64,000 bases of DNA. Origin: Paenibacillus sp. FSL R5-0341. Its GTDB lineage: Bacteria > Bacillota > Bacilli > Paenibacillales > Paenibacillaceae. The translations under genes and the position numbers were made by a program. Below, one piece after another: positions 35,390 through 44,331 of the stretch (the stretch's first letter is position 1; every line of letters begins with the position of its first letter). The notes beneath the pieces are model-generated. The model saw only the letters and a list, made by a program, of their open reading frames with translations. It was not told the origin of the DNA and did not search any database. The DNA is taken from contig NZ_CP150241.1 in NCBI RefSeq assembly GCF_037975235.1, positions 1,550,001 to 1,614,000 on the forward strand. Reading direction: 5' to 3'.

Positions 35390-35426
35390 GTTGCATGTAA
35401 TTCCGAACGGGAATGAGGAAGAAACC

Positions 35427-35738
35427 ATGGATAACAGACAAAAACTTGGAGCAATATTGTTGTTTGCAGGTATTCTACTGTATGGTGCAATTCATATTGC
35501 GAGCGTTATACACATGCCAAGCGTGATGGTTTGGTCTGATACGTGGGGGCAGTATTTTGCAGCCGTATCTGAGACACATGGCTGGGTTGGTTATGTCCTG
35601 GCCATCCTATTATTTATCGTGGGGGCTTTGCTGTTGTTGACTGTTTTCGTTTCTGAACTTCCTAAGAGTACGATGATACAGGATATCAGGGAACGTGATC
35701 AGGAATTCGAAGAGAAGTACAGGAATGGAAGGCACTAG
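35427..35738 (+). CDS. Small membrane protein, unknown function
   Basis: A 103-residue protein with two membrane helices (about 8-28 and 52-76) separated by an extracellular loop, and a charged C-terminal tail (DIRERDQEFEEKYRNGRH). No family is recognised. ATG 35427 is supported by GAGGAAG 7 nt upstream; the longer frame from 35391 has no site. It lies 38 nt after the EamA gene and may share its transcript. Confidence 0.65.
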   Translation: MDNRQKLGAILLFAGILLYGAIHIASVIHMPSVMVWSDTWGQYFAAVSETHGWVGYVLAILLFIVGALLLLTVFVSELPKSTMIQDIRERDQEFEEKYRNGRH

Positions 35739-35794
35739 GCGAATGTGATTGCAAAATAGTATCGGGTGGCATATTGATCGGTCTAATTATAATA

Positions 35795-35840
35795 ACAGCC
35801 CTGCACAGCGAGCTATCGCTGACAGGGCTGTTTGTGTTGT
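35795..35840. terminator. Hairpin terminator between convergent genes
   Basis: ACAGCCCTG (35795-35803) pairs with CAGGGCTGT (35823-35831), with inner AGCG/CGCT, followed by TTGTGTTGT. It separates the small membrane protein gene from the minus-strand HAD gene. Confidence 0.75.
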
Positions 35841-35878
35841 CATAATACATGTATAAAAGTAAATACTTCGCTTGAACC

Positions 35879-36682
35879 TTACTCTGCGTTCAATACAAAC
35901 TTCTCGATAACCTCTTTTACGCCATCTTCGTTATTGCTTGCCGTAATGTAATCAGCCAGCTCTTTAAGAGCAGGGATGGCGTTACCCATTGCTACACCAA
36001 GTCCTGCAACTTCCAACATCTCATGGTCATTCCAAGAGTCGCCAATGGCAATGCACTCGCTCAATTGGTGACCAAAGTGGTCTGCGAGGAAGGTAAGAGC
36101 ATGGCCTTTAGTTCCCTCATTGTGCATGATCTCGAGGAAGTAAGGTTTGGACTTCGTGATATGCACTTGTGGTCCAAGCAACTCACGCAGGTCAACAGCA
36201 ACCTTATCCAAGTAATCCGGCTCATCGATGATCAGCAGCTTCGGTGTTTTTTGTTCAATGACTTTGATGAAATCAGATTCGATGTAATATTGTGTGCCGT
36301 TCAATTTGGCATAATCATGCAGTTTGTCGTTTTCTTCACGAGCATACAGCTTGTCATCAATGTACGTTTGAAGGTGAAGATTATTTTCCAGGCAATAATC
36401 GTACAGTTTGCGGGAAGCCTCCTGTGGAACGTAGCGCTCGTAGAGAACTTTTTCGTCCAGTAAGTTCTTCACCAATGCGCCTTGATACGTAATGATTGGC
36501 ACGTTAAGTCCGGTCTGACGAGCAAGCGCTTGTGCGGAAGCATAAGCACGGCCAGTCGCCAGCGTTACAGTTACACCATGGGCAACCGCTTGTTCCAGCG
36601 CAGTTTGCGTGGCAGGGGTTACTTCCTTGTTGTCGTTGATCAGAGTGTCATCAATATCGATTGCGATTAATTTGTAGGTCAT
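35879..36682 (-). CDS. Cof-type HAD-IIB phosphatase
   Basis: A 267-residue HAD hydrolase with motif I AIDIDDTLINDNKE (nucleophile and acid Asp), motif II TLATGRAY, a C2B cap domain, and motif IV AIGDSWNDHEMLEVAG. Such Cof/YkrA-like enzymes dephosphorylate sugar phosphates or cofactors with broad specificity; the natural substrate is unknown. The start at 36682 follows GGAGAGAAA. A 60-nt gap separates it from lplJ on the same strand. Confidence 0.93.
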   Translation of the reverse strand: MTYKLIAIDIDDTLINDNKEVTPATQTALEQAVAHGVTVTLATGRAYASAQALARQTGLNVPIITYQGALVKNLLDEKVLYERYVPQEASRKLYDYCLENNLHLQTYIDDKLYAREENDKLHDYAKLNGTQYYIESDFIKVIEQKTPKLLIIDEPDYLDKVAVDLRELLGPQVHITKSKPYFLEIMHNEGTKGHALTFLADHFGHQLSECIAIGDSWNDHEMLEVAGLGVAMGNAIPALKELADYITASNNEDGVKEVIEKFVLNAE

Positions 36683-36741
36683 GTAAGTTTCTCTCCTTTT
36701 TATCTGTATCTATTCGGGTCTTAATCTATATAAATTCAACT

Positions 36742-37746
36742 TTACTCCTCCAGGAAAACAAGGCCGATAAAGTCTTCCAGCTCAAGGTTGCCAAAGTAGT
36801 GTTTTATATCCAGGCCCTCAAGCGCAGTACGCACCTCAGATTCCTCATAACGCTTGCCACGCAGCATATCTTCGATATCCGCCACATCGCCTACGCCGAA
36901 AAAGTCACCGAAGATTTTGATATCTTCAATTCGTCCATCTTTGATGTTCATGCGCAGGTCAATAATGCCGACAGGGAATTTGCGGGTATGCTTCACATTG
37001 CTTTCCGGAGACAGACCATAGTTCCAGTCCCAGTTGCTATAGCGCTCGGCAGAGATTTCCTTGATCTTGTCCCAGTCTTTCTCTGTGAGTGTATATTGCG
37101 GGACGTCTTGCGGCTCCATCCGGAAAATGTGACGCAACAGCTCATCGCGGAACTGTTCAATCGTCAGGTTACTGTCAATCAGGTCACGAATGTTGGCGAC
37201 CCTGCTGCGGACAGATTTGGTACTCTTGGATTTGAATTTCTCGGGATTTACGTTCAGGGATGCTTGAACATGATCCAGATTCAGGTTAAACATCAATGTG
37301 CCGTGACTGAACATGCGACCGCGCGTGGAGAACTGGGCATTGCCCGAAATTTTCTTTTCTCCTACTTGCAGATCGTTACGCCCGGTTAGCTCGGCATTGA
37401 CCCCAAGTTCCTGCAAGGCTTCAACCACAGGCTGGGTGAACTTGCGGAAGTTGTGGAAGGATTGACCGTCATCGGCTGTAATAAAACTGAAATTCAGGTT
37501 GCCGAGGTCGTGATATACCGCTCCGCCTCCCGAAAGACGACGGACAACCTGTACACCGTTATCCTGCACATATTCGATGTTGATCTCTTCAATGGTATTT
37601 TGGTGCTTTCCGATAATAATGGACGGGCGATTGATGTAGAACAGTAGATAACTGTCATCCTCCATCGGCAGATGCTTCAGAATATACTCCTCAATCGCGA
37701 GGTTTACAGACGGATCTGTAATGCCCTGGTTATCAACAAACAGCAT
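36742..37746 (-). CDS. lplJ: Lipoate-protein ligase
   Basis: A 334-residue LplA/LplJ-family ligase that activates lipoate with ATP and attaches it to lysines of GcvH and the 2-oxoacid dehydrogenase E2 subunits. The lipoate-binding RRLSGGGAVYHDLGNLNFSF and KISGNAQF with the catalytic Lys are present, as is the C-terminal accessory domain. ATG 37746 (MLFVDNQG) sits 6 nt after GGAGGA; the ATG two codons earlier abuts it. It may be co-transcribed with the downstream HAD gene. Confidence 0.93.
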   Translation of the reverse strand: MLFVDNQGITDPSVNLAIEEYILKHLPMEDDSYLLFYINRPSIIIGKHQNTIEEINIEYVQDNGVQVVRRLSGGGAVYHDLGNLNFSFITADDGQSFHNFRKFTQPVVEALQELGVNAELTGRNDLQVGEKKISGNAQFSTRGRMFSHGTLMFNLNLDHVQASLNVNPEKFKSKSTKSVRSRVANIRDLIDSNLTIEQFRDELLRHIFRMEPQDVPQYTLTEKDWDKIKEISAERYSNWDWNYGLSPESNVKHTRKFPVGIIDLRMNIKDGRIEDIKIFGDFFGVGDVADIEDMLRGKRYEESEVRTALEGLDIKHYFGNLELEDFIGLVFLEE

Positions 37747-37999
37747 GGTCATTCCTCCATTAATGTATGTGAGGGATCAAGATCCCTTATGTAGTGAACC
37801 TTGTAAAACAAACGAAACCGAAATTCCTCTTCTATTGTAAACGAATTGTGGTTGGGACACAAAGGAATTAGAAGGGGTACCGAAGGGTCGCCACGAACGA
37901 GCAACATGTAGCCTGGCAAAAAGACTTGTAAAACGGGATTGACCCGTACCTCCCACGCCATCCATAATAAAAAGGACATGTAGAAAGGGTGACGGAAGT

Positions 38000-39154
38000 A
38001 TGACCGGTTACATTGAAGTTTTCGGACATGGCGGTGACGTGGAGACGGCCGCATCCCGGTTTGGAGGGAACGCTGCGGATTTCCTCGATTATAGCGCAAA
38101 CATCAATCCGTTGGGCCCGCCAAAGGTAGTGTTGGAGGCTTTGGAGCAAGGATTGCAGTCGGTTCTTCGTTATCCTGATCCGGGCCATCGAGGGTTCAAA
38201 TCAGTACTCAGTGAACGTTTGGGTGTGCCACAGGACCGTATTTCGGTAGGCAATGGCGCTGCTGAAAGCATGGCGTTGATCTTGCTCGGACTTGCTCCGC
38301 AGAAGGTCGGCACAGTGGAACCTGGATTTTCAGAATATCGTTCTTTAGCGCGACAATTCGGTGCGGAAGTCCAGCATGTGGAGGGACGAGAGGAGCTGGA
38401 GTGGCGTGCTGAACCTGAGGACATTGAACGACTGATGGAACAGGTAGACCTGCTGTTTCTTGGTCAGCCCAACAATCCAAATGGCGTACAGTATTCGGTG
38501 GAGATATTGCATCGTCTGGCTCGTAAAGCAGAGAAAACAGGTACTATCCTGGTCATCGATGAGGCATTTATGGATTTCATACCTGAATCAAGACAACATT
38601 CTCTTGCACCCAGACTGGAGGAATATCCACAGGTGATCATCATTCGATCAATGACGAAGTTTTACGCAATTCCGGGTCTGCGTCTGGGGTATGCCTTGGG
38701 ACGTCCGGAATGGATTCGTGCGATGACGGAGAAACAGGTAACCTGGAGTGTGAATGGACTGGCGTTGATTGCAGGTGAAGCCTGTCTACGCAGCGGAGAA
38801 CGGTTCGAACAGGACACACTGGCACAGATCGCACGGGAACGCGCGCGTTTAAAGGCAGGCTTGGAGTCGTATGGTTGTGTGGTAACACCGGGGGAAGCGA
38901 ATTTTATTTTGGTGCGCCTACCAGAACCTTGGACTGCGGCATCCATGCAGGCAGCCCTGGGCGAGCGTGGCATTCTAATCCGTAGCTGTGCGATGTATCC
39001 GGGACTTGGTGAACGACATGTACGTTTGGCAGTAAAGGACGCAGAGGCCAACGAGTGCTTACTCGAAGCGCTAGGAAGTGTAATGGGGCGGCCAGACCAC
39101 AAGCGACACATGATCGGAGCAGGGGGAACATGCGATGACACTGCCGTTTTATAA
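38000..39154 (+). CDS. cobD: Threonine-phosphate decarboxylase CobD
   Basis: A 384-residue PLP enzyme related to histidinol-phosphate aminotransferase. It makes (R)-1-amino-2-propanol O-2-phosphate, the linker of the cobalamin nucleotide loop. FGHGGD at the N-terminus, DYSANINPLG, LGQPNNPNG and the PLP lysine in RSMTKFYAIPGLRLG support CobD. The last 25 residues are an unusual tail ending in HMIGAGGTCDDTAVL, encoded across the cbiZ start. It is first in a four-gene operon; no B12 box was found in the 250 nt upstream. Confidence 0.93.
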   Translation: MTGYIEVFGHGGDVETAASRFGGNAADFLDYSANINPLGPPKVVLEALEQGLQSVLRYPDPGHRGFKSVLSERLGVPQDRISVGNGAAESMALILLGLAPQKVGTVEPGFSEYRSLARQFGAEVQHVEGREELEWRAEPEDIERLMEQVDLLFLGQPNNPNGVQYSVEILHRLARKAEKTGTILVIDEAFMDFIPESRQHSLAPRLEEYPQVIIIRSMTKFYAIPGLRLGYALGRPEWIRAMTEKQVTWSVNGLALIAGEACLRSGERFEQDTLAQIARERARLKAGLESYGCVVTPGEANFILVRLPEPWTAASMQAALGERGILIRSCAMYPGLGERHVRLAVKDAEANECLLEALGSVMGRPDHKRHMIGAGGTCDDTAVL

Positions 39155-39953
39155 TTACTACAAGAATGCAGAGGCAGACGAGAATGAATATCGTTCCTCT
39201 TCGTGGCCTGGGCTGAAGATTACTGCACACGGTCAATATATCAGAGCTGTGAGTCCTGCTGCTGCAAGTGCACTTTCCAGTGCGGTATATGGCGGCGGGA
39301 TGCTTGAACTGGATCGGATATTTAACATCTATGTGGACCGACATTATCGCTGTGATGATCCTCCTCGTGATATCGAACGTTCTCTGCATGAATGGAAGGA
39401 GCAGCTTGATCAATGTGCGGGACTGTTGACTGCGGTTCGACTGGAGCATACTTCCATTCAGGAATACACAAGTGAGGCATTCGGAATTCTGTGTTGTACA
39501 ACAGCCGGGGTGTCCAATGCTGCGCGGGCAGGTTCCGCAAGAACCGTATTTGATACGGAGGGAAATGAGGCTGTTGCCGTAGAGCTTTTAAAATCTACAA
39601 CTCAATCTCACTTTACGAAGCCCTATGTCCCGGGCACGATTAATGTCATGTTATGGTTCAACGGACGAATGACATCGGGAGCAATGGTGAATGCAATCCA
39701 GACTGCGGTGGAAGCCAAAGCGGCGGCGCTGGCTGATTTCGGTGTTGCGGACTCGGAGAATGGACTGCTGGCCACAGGGACGACAACGGATGCTATTGTA
39801 CTTGCGTTGAGTCAGGTGCACGAGCACAAGCCGCTAATTGCTTATGCGGGAACGGCTACAGTCATTGGTGCGGCTATCGGCAGGTTGGTGTATGACACGA
39901 TCATGGAAAGCCTGCAAGCGGGACAGCAGTGGAAAGAGAGGAACAGGGTGTAA
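39135..39953 (+). CDS. cbiZ: Adenosylcobinamide amidohydrolase CbiZ
   Basis: A 272-residue CbiZ-family enzyme, which removes the aminopropanol group from (pseudo)cobinamide to give cobyric acid, a salvage step. The conserved TTAGVSNAARAG and PGTINVMLWFNG, and ATGTTTDAI near the C-terminus are present. It overlaps cobD by 20 nt; GGAGCAGGGGG lies in the cobD tail just before its ATG. It abuts cbiB in TAATG. Confidence 0.92.
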   Translation: MTLPFYNYYKNAEADENEYRSSSWPGLKITAHGQYIRAVSPAAASALSSAVYGGGMLELDRIFNIYVDRHYRCDDPPRDIERSLHEWKEQLDQCAGLLTAVRLEHTSIQEYTSEAFGILCCTTAGVSNAARAGSARTVFDTEGNEAVAVELLKSTTQSHFTKPYVPGTINVMLWFNGRMTSGAMVNAIQTAVEAKAAALADFGVADSENGLLATGTTTDAIVLALSQVHEHKPLIAYAGTATVIGAAIGRLVYDTIMESLQAGQQWKERNRV

Positions 39954-40981
39954 TGACATTTCAGATAGGGCAACTGGCCTCCTGGCCATTCTGGACGGGA
40001 ATGGCAGGTGCCTGGATTATTATAGGGGCATACATACTTGATCGATGCATCGGTGATCCACGCTGGATTCCTCATCCCGTGATTGGCATGGGGAAGGCAA
40101 TCTCTGCGCTAGAGCGTAGCATTCGTTCCCGTGTGAGCACGGATTCCGGGCTGAAGAGGGCTGGTCTATTATTTCCGCTGCTGATTGCGGGTGGGGCGTT
40201 TGTAATTACCTGGGCATTCGTATATGTGCTGGGTCTCATTCATCCGGTCGTAGCAATAGTGGCTGAAGTGGTGCTTATTGCGACTACCATTGCTTCCAAA
40301 GGGTTGAAGGATGCAGGCATGGAGGTGTATCACCATCTGGTTCAGAAAGATTGGCCTGCTGCAAGAGGTTCACTTGGCATGATTGTTGGACGTGACACAG
40401 CTCATCTGGATGAACCGGAGGTCGTGCGAGGAACGGTGGAGACGGTAGCGGAGAATATTGTGGATGCCATCGTATCCCCTTTGTTCTATGCGTTAATAGG
40501 TGGCGCACCACTTGCGATGGCATATCGTGCGGTGAATACATTGGATTCAATGGTTGGTTATAAAAATGAGAAGTACATGCATCTCGGCTGGGCTTCCGCC
40601 CGTCTGGACGATTGGGCTAACTGGATTCCCGCACGGCTCACCGCCATCCTGCTGATCTTGGGTGCATGGGTCATGAAACTGGATGCCAAAGGCGCAGCAC
40701 GTATGGTGACCCGAGATGCCAGATTGCATCCAAGTCCGAATAGTGGTTTTCCCGAATCGGCGGTGGCCGGAGCACTGGGGATCAGACTTGGTGGACACAA
40801 TGTGTACCATGGCGTAGCTTCTTTTCGTGCCTATATGGGTGAGGCAACACGTCCGATGGCAGCAGAGGATATTGTGCGAACGACACGTCTCATGTTCTGG
40901 TCAGCGGGTTCTTTTGTAATCCTGTGTACACTGGTAACGCTCGGAATATGGCTCGCTGGAGGTACATTGTTATGGAAGTAA
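39953..40981 (+). CDS. cbiB: Adenosylcobinamide-phosphate synthase CbiB
   Basis: A 342-residue polytopic membrane protein joining cobyric acid and aminopropanol phosphate. Family signatures: DRCIGDPRWIPHPVIGMG near the N-terminus, TVETVAENIVDAIVSPLFYA and NTLDSMVGYKNEKY. ATG 39953 shares one base with the cbiZ stop (TAATG). CbiZ and CbiB act on opposite sides of cobyric acid, so having both in one operon lets the cell rebuild cobinamides with its own linker. Confidence 0.94.
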   Translation: MTFQIGQLASWPFWTGMAGAWIIIGAYILDRCIGDPRWIPHPVIGMGKAISALERSIRSRVSTDSGLKRAGLLFPLLIAGGAFVITWAFVYVLGLIHPVVAIVAEVVLIATTIASKGLKDAGMEVYHHLVQKDWPAARGSLGMIVGRDTAHLDEPEVVRGTVETVAENIVDAIVSPLFYALIGGAPLAMAYRAVNTLDSMVGYKNEKYMHLGWASARLDDWANWIPARLTAILLILGAWVMKLDAKGAARMVTRDARLHPSPNSGFPESAVAGALGIRLGGHNVYHGVASFRAYMGEATRPMAAEDIVRTTRLMFWSAGSFVILCTLVTLGIWLAGGTLLWK

Positions 40982-41619
40982 CTGCAGGGCAGAATGGATC
41001 ACAGCAACGAAATATTCTGTTTATACGTCATGGCACAACCGCATGGAATGTGGAAAAAAAATATCTGGGGCATACCGATATCGCTTTGCTGCCGGATGCA
41101 GAAAGAGAACTGGCTTCACTACGCGAGCAATTGAGCAACGTCTCGTGGGACTTGATATATTGCAGTGATCTGCTCCGTTGTCAGCAGACCCTGGCAATGA
41201 TCGGGCCCCATTTATTAGGCCATGTGAAGCTGGAACCACGTCTGCGAGAGGTTGATTTTGGTCAATGGGAAGGATTAACGTACGATCAACTCAAGGACAA
41301 CCAACAGTACCGGGACTGGATCGATGCTCCGCAGGACGTCACCCCGCCCGAGGGGGAGTCATGGCAGTCATTCACTGCACGAATCGATTTATTTCTACAA
41401 GAGTGCATAGGGTCGAATTGTCCGTCCATGCCCTCTCCTGACTCAGGCGTGCCCACCATTATTGTGGTCACCCACGGCGGTGTAATCCGGTATGCATTAT
41501 CCCGTCTCATTGCCAATCTGGAATTCTGGGATACGCAGGTGATTCCGGGGCAAGCGATACAGGTGCGGCTGGAACAACATAGAGATCAGTGGGTTGGCAC
41601 GAGGGTGGATTTTCCGTGA
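40972..41619 (+). CDS. cobC: Alpha-ribazole phosphatase-like histidine phosphatase (CobC)
   Basis: A 215-residue histidine phosphatase. The N-terminal RHGTTAWNVEKKYLGHTD supplies the phosphorylated His; the second catalytic His is in VVTHGGVIRYAL, and the Glu region is REVDFGQWEG. The family includes phosphoglycerate mutases, but overlap with cbiB (10 nt) and position in the operon favour CobC, which dephosphorylates alpha-ribazole phosphate or adenosylcobalamin 5'-phosphate. ATG 40972 follows GGAGGT at 9 nt. Confidence 0.85.
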   Translation: MEVTAGQNGSQQRNILFIRHGTTAWNVEKKYLGHTDIALLPDAERELASLREQLSNVSWDLIYCSDLLRCQQTLAMIGPHLLGHVKLEPRLREVDFGQWEGLTYDQLKDNQQYRDWIDAPQDVTPPEGESWQSFTARIDLFLQECIGSNCPSMPSPDSGVPTIIVVTHGGVIRYALSRLIANLEFWDTQVIPGQAIQVRLEQHRDQWVGTRVDFP

Positions 41620-41625
41620 ATCGGG

Positions 41626-41654
41626 TTGTAAGGATGTGCAATATAACCTATAAT
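41626..41654 (+). promoter_or_regulatory. Sigma-A promoter of the cobalamin riboswitch operon
   Basis: TTGTAA (41626-41631), 17-nt spacer, consensus TATAAT (41649-41654). Transcription would start near 41661, about 85 nt before the riboswitch core. Confidence 0.75.
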
Positions 41655-41744
41655 CACAACAGAAGTGTGACAGCACTGTAGTTTCGTGTGACAGGCAATA
41701 ATGTCTGAACATGAATGCAGATGGCTCACTTGAATGGGTTAATT

Positions 41745-41960
41745 CATATCAGCGACCAAGGGTCCCGCGTGCATGCAGTAATGGTTCATGGCTATATCCA
41801 GTCATGGATGGCATACGGGTGAAATAGGGAAGCCGGTGCAAGTCCGGCACGGTCCCGCCACTGTAAATCAGGAACAATTCCTGTAAGTCAGGTTACCTGC
41901 CCTGGACGTTCAAACCGGTGTTCCTTCGAGGAAAGGACAGCGTTTCGGGCAGTTCTATGT
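41745..41960 (+). promoter_or_regulatory. Cobalamin riboswitch aptamer
   Basis: The conserved core GCCGGTGCAAGTCCGGC (41832-41848), GGTCCCGCCACTGTAA (about 41851-41866) and B12 box AAGTCAGGTTACCTGCC (41885-41901) are all present in order. With the terminator at 42012-42046 it forms a transcriptional off-switch for the transporter and nucleotide-loop genes downstream. Outer boundaries are approximate. Confidence 0.95.
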
Positions 41961-42011
41961 GCATGCACAACAATATGTTGAACATGTACAGATCGCCATA
42001 TGCGAGACGTC

Positions 42012-42046
42012 ATCCCTGATCCTGACGTAAGGATTAGGGATTTTTT
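42012..42046 (+). terminator. Terminator of the cobalamin riboswitch
   Basis: ATCCCTGATCCT (42012-42023) pairs with AGGATTAGGGAT (42030-42041) with a G-T wobble, followed by TTTTTATT. It is the expression platform of the riboswitch. Confidence 0.88.
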
Positions 42047-42071
42047 ATTGTTCATATAAGATGAACCAGAC

Positions 42072-42190
42072 ATTTACACGTTAACGAAGAGTGCAGAACC
42101 GATCTGAAGAAACGGAGTGTTCGCTTAAAGCTTTCTACAAGAAAGATACATCGGAAGATGGTACTGCAATCGGAGTGGACCTGTGTGAAA
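42072..42190 (+). repeat. Dispersed repeat family A, modules A and B
   Basis: TTTACACG, TAACGAAGAG, TCTGAAGAAACGGAG, TTAAAGCTTTCT, AAGAAAG and CATCGGAAG follow the order of the copy at 12571-12650. ACTGCAATCGGAGTGGA then matches module B at 12512-12528. It occupies the leader between the riboswitch terminator and the ribosome binding site of the binding-protein gene. Confidence 0.65.
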
Positions 42191-42289
42191 TGATGGGTTT
42201 AACTTGTACAGGAACACCAAGGCATTGGTAGTAAAAGCTCGAGCACGATGCAAGAAAATAGTACAAATAGAGAAGGGGAGAATAACAGA

Positions 42290-43288
42290 ATGAATTTCAA
42301 GAATTGGAAAAGCGTAGCGTCCCTGCTGAGTGCAGCGGCACTCGCACTGGCTTTGGCCGGATGTGGCAATGCAACAACGAACGAGGGCACAGGTACTTCA
42401 CAGCAACCGGCACAGGAGCAGTCCCAAGGCCAGGCGCAGACGGATCTCAAAACACAATATCCACTTACCGTTACCGATGCAACGGGTGAGTCCTTTACAT
42501 TTGAAAAGGCACCAGCCAAAATCGTATCCGTGTCTCCAGCTGAGACCGAAACACTATTCGCACTTGGCTTGGACGAGCAGATTGTAGGGGTATCCGACTA
42601 TGATGATTATCCTGAAGCGGCAACAACCAAAGCGAAAATGGGTGGCATAACGAAGCCGAACGAAGAGTCTATCATTGCGGCTGAAGCTGATATTGTATTC
42701 ACAGGTATCTCCATGAGCGAAGATGCAGTGAAGAAACTGCGTGAACTGGGCATTACCATTTTCAAAACGGATCCAAAATCCATCGACGATGTGATGAACA
42801 ATATTGAAACATTCGGTAAAATCACGGATCATCAAGAAAAAGCTCAGGAGATCATCACACAGATGAAACAGGATGTGACAGATGTAACTGAAGCAGTGAA
42901 GGCAGTTAAACCGGAAGAGAAGAAAAATGTATACGTTGAATTCTCCCCAGGCTGGACTGTGGGTAAAGGCGAATTTATGGATGAACTCATTACTGTAGCC
43001 GGTGGTAGCAATATTGCTTCGGACAAAGAGGGCTGGTATGAAATTAATGAAGAGAACGTAATTGCCTCCAACCCGGATGTGATTCTGTATGCCAACGATG
43101 TCATTGATGAAAACTCCAAAACACTGGATCAGATCATTAAAGCTCGCAGTGGCTGGGATCAAATCACGGCTGTGAAGAACGATGCAGTCATCGGCCTAGA
43201 TGCCAATCTGCTCAGCCGTCCAGGCCCACGTGTAACCGAAGGTCTGAAAGAAGTAGCCAAAGCGATCTATCCTGACCTGTTCCAATGA
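42290..43288 (+). CDS. btuF: Corrinoid-binding lipoprotein of an ABC importer (BtuF-like)
   Basis: A 332-residue periplasmic-binding-type lipoprotein. N-terminal basic region, hydrophobic core and lipobox LAGC (Cys about 24), a Thr/Gln-rich linker, then a BtuF/FhuD-fold domain (KIVSVSPAETETLFALGLDEQIVGVSDYDDYP). The cobalamin riboswitch upstream and cob genes downstream make corrinoid the likely ligand, although the family also binds siderophores. ATG 42290 follows AAGGGGAG; an in-frame ATG at 42248 has no site. Confidence 0.9.
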   Translation: MNFKNWKSVASLLSAAALALALAGCGNATTNEGTGTSQQPAQEQSQGQAQTDLKTQYPLTVTDATGESFTFEKAPAKIVSVSPAETETLFALGLDEQIVGVSDYDDYPEAATTKAKMGGITKPNEESIIAAEADIVFTGISMSEDAVKKLRELGITIFKTDPKSIDDVMNNIETFGKITDHQEKAQEIITQMKQDVTDVTEAVKAVKPEEKKNVYVEFSPGWTVGKGEFMDELITVAGGSNIASDKEGWYEINEENVIASNPDVILYANDVIDENSKTLDQIIKARSGWDQITAVKNDAVIGLDANLLSRPGPRVTEGLKEVAKAIYPDLFQ

Positions 43289-44331
43289 GTAAAAAACTGG
43301 CCGTGTACGCATCGGCAGGGATCGCGCTGCTTGTGTTAACCGTGCTCATCTGCACGGGCATCGGTTCGGTTTCCTTGCCTATTCGTGACATTGCAGGTAT
43401 TCTGCTTCATCACTTGCCATGGATCGGAGACTGGATCACGCCCGACTGGAGTGCAGCAGCTGAACAGATTATCTGGAAAGTCAGATTCCCACGTGTACTG
43501 CTTGCTGTGCTCGTGGGGGCATCGCTGGCGATTGCTGGTGCGGGATTCCAGGGGGTTCTTCGGAACCCGCTGGCAGACCCGTTCACTCTGGGCGTATCAT
43601 CCGGTGCTTCGGTGGGTGCAGCCTTTTTGATTTTCTTCGGATTGCAGTATGCACTGATCGGAATCTGGACGTTGCCACTGGTAGCTTTTTTGACGGGCGT
43701 ACTAACATTATGGTTTGTTATGTCCCTGGCTCGTGAAGGGCGCAAAATACCAACACACAGTCTGATTCTGGCTGGTGTAGTGATGCAAAGTTTCTTGGGA
43801 GCGGTGGTTTCCTTCCTGTCGACCATGTCGAAACAGACCATTAATGAAATTATATACTGGACGATGGGAAGTCTGGCTCTGCGTGGGTGGTCGTATACGG
43901 CCATCCTTTTCCCGTATTTTCTGTTAGGGCTGATCTTTCTCTGGAGCCGTGCACGTTCCTTGAATGTACTTGCGCTGGGAGAACGTCAAGCTGCGCATAT
44001 CGGGGTTGGCGTCGATCGTTTGAAGTTGTCCGTGCTTGCTGTGGGAACACTTCTTACCGCAGGAGCAGTCTCTGTATCCGGTGTTATTGGCTTCGTTGGA
44101 TTGGTGATTCCGCATATGCTTCGGCTGCTTGTGGGGCCTGACTATCGATTGCTGGTGCCTTTATCCGCCATTGGTGGCGCCATCTTCATGGTATGGGCAG
44201 ACACGATTGCCCGATCCTTACTGGCGCCGACCGAAATTCCCCTTGGTGTGGTGACGGCCTTTGTAGGTGCACCATTCTTCGCTTACCTGTTACACCGGAA
44301 CAAAAAACTGCAGAAGGGGATGATGCCATGA
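43285..44331 (+). CDS. btuC: FecCD-type permease of the corrinoid importer (BtuC-like)
   Basis: A 348-residue permease with about ten membrane helices. FecCD-family motifs include GASLAIAGAGFQGVLRNPLADPFTLG, GERQAAHIGVGVDRLK, and GVIGFVGLVIPHMLRLLVGPDYR. It would form the homodimeric channel with the neighbouring ATPase. ATGA overlaps on both sides couple it to btuF and the ATPase gene. Confidence 0.93.
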   Translation: MSKKLAVYASAGIALLVLTVLICTGIGSVSLPIRDIAGILLHHLPWIGDWITPDWSAAAEQIIWKVRFPRVLLAVLVGASLAIAGAGFQGVLRNPLADPFTLGVSSGASVGAAFLIFFGLQYALIGIWTLPLVAFLTGVLTLWFVMSLAREGRKIPTHSLILAGVVMQSFLGAVVSFLSTMSKQTINEIIYWTMGSLALRGWSYTAILFPYFLLGLIFLWSRARSLNVLALGERQAAHIGVGVDRLKLSVLAVGTLLTAGAVSVSGVIGFVGLVIPHMLRLLVGPDYRLLVPLSAIGGAIFMVWADTIARSLLAPTEIPLGVVTAFVGAPFFAYLLHRNKKLQKGMMP

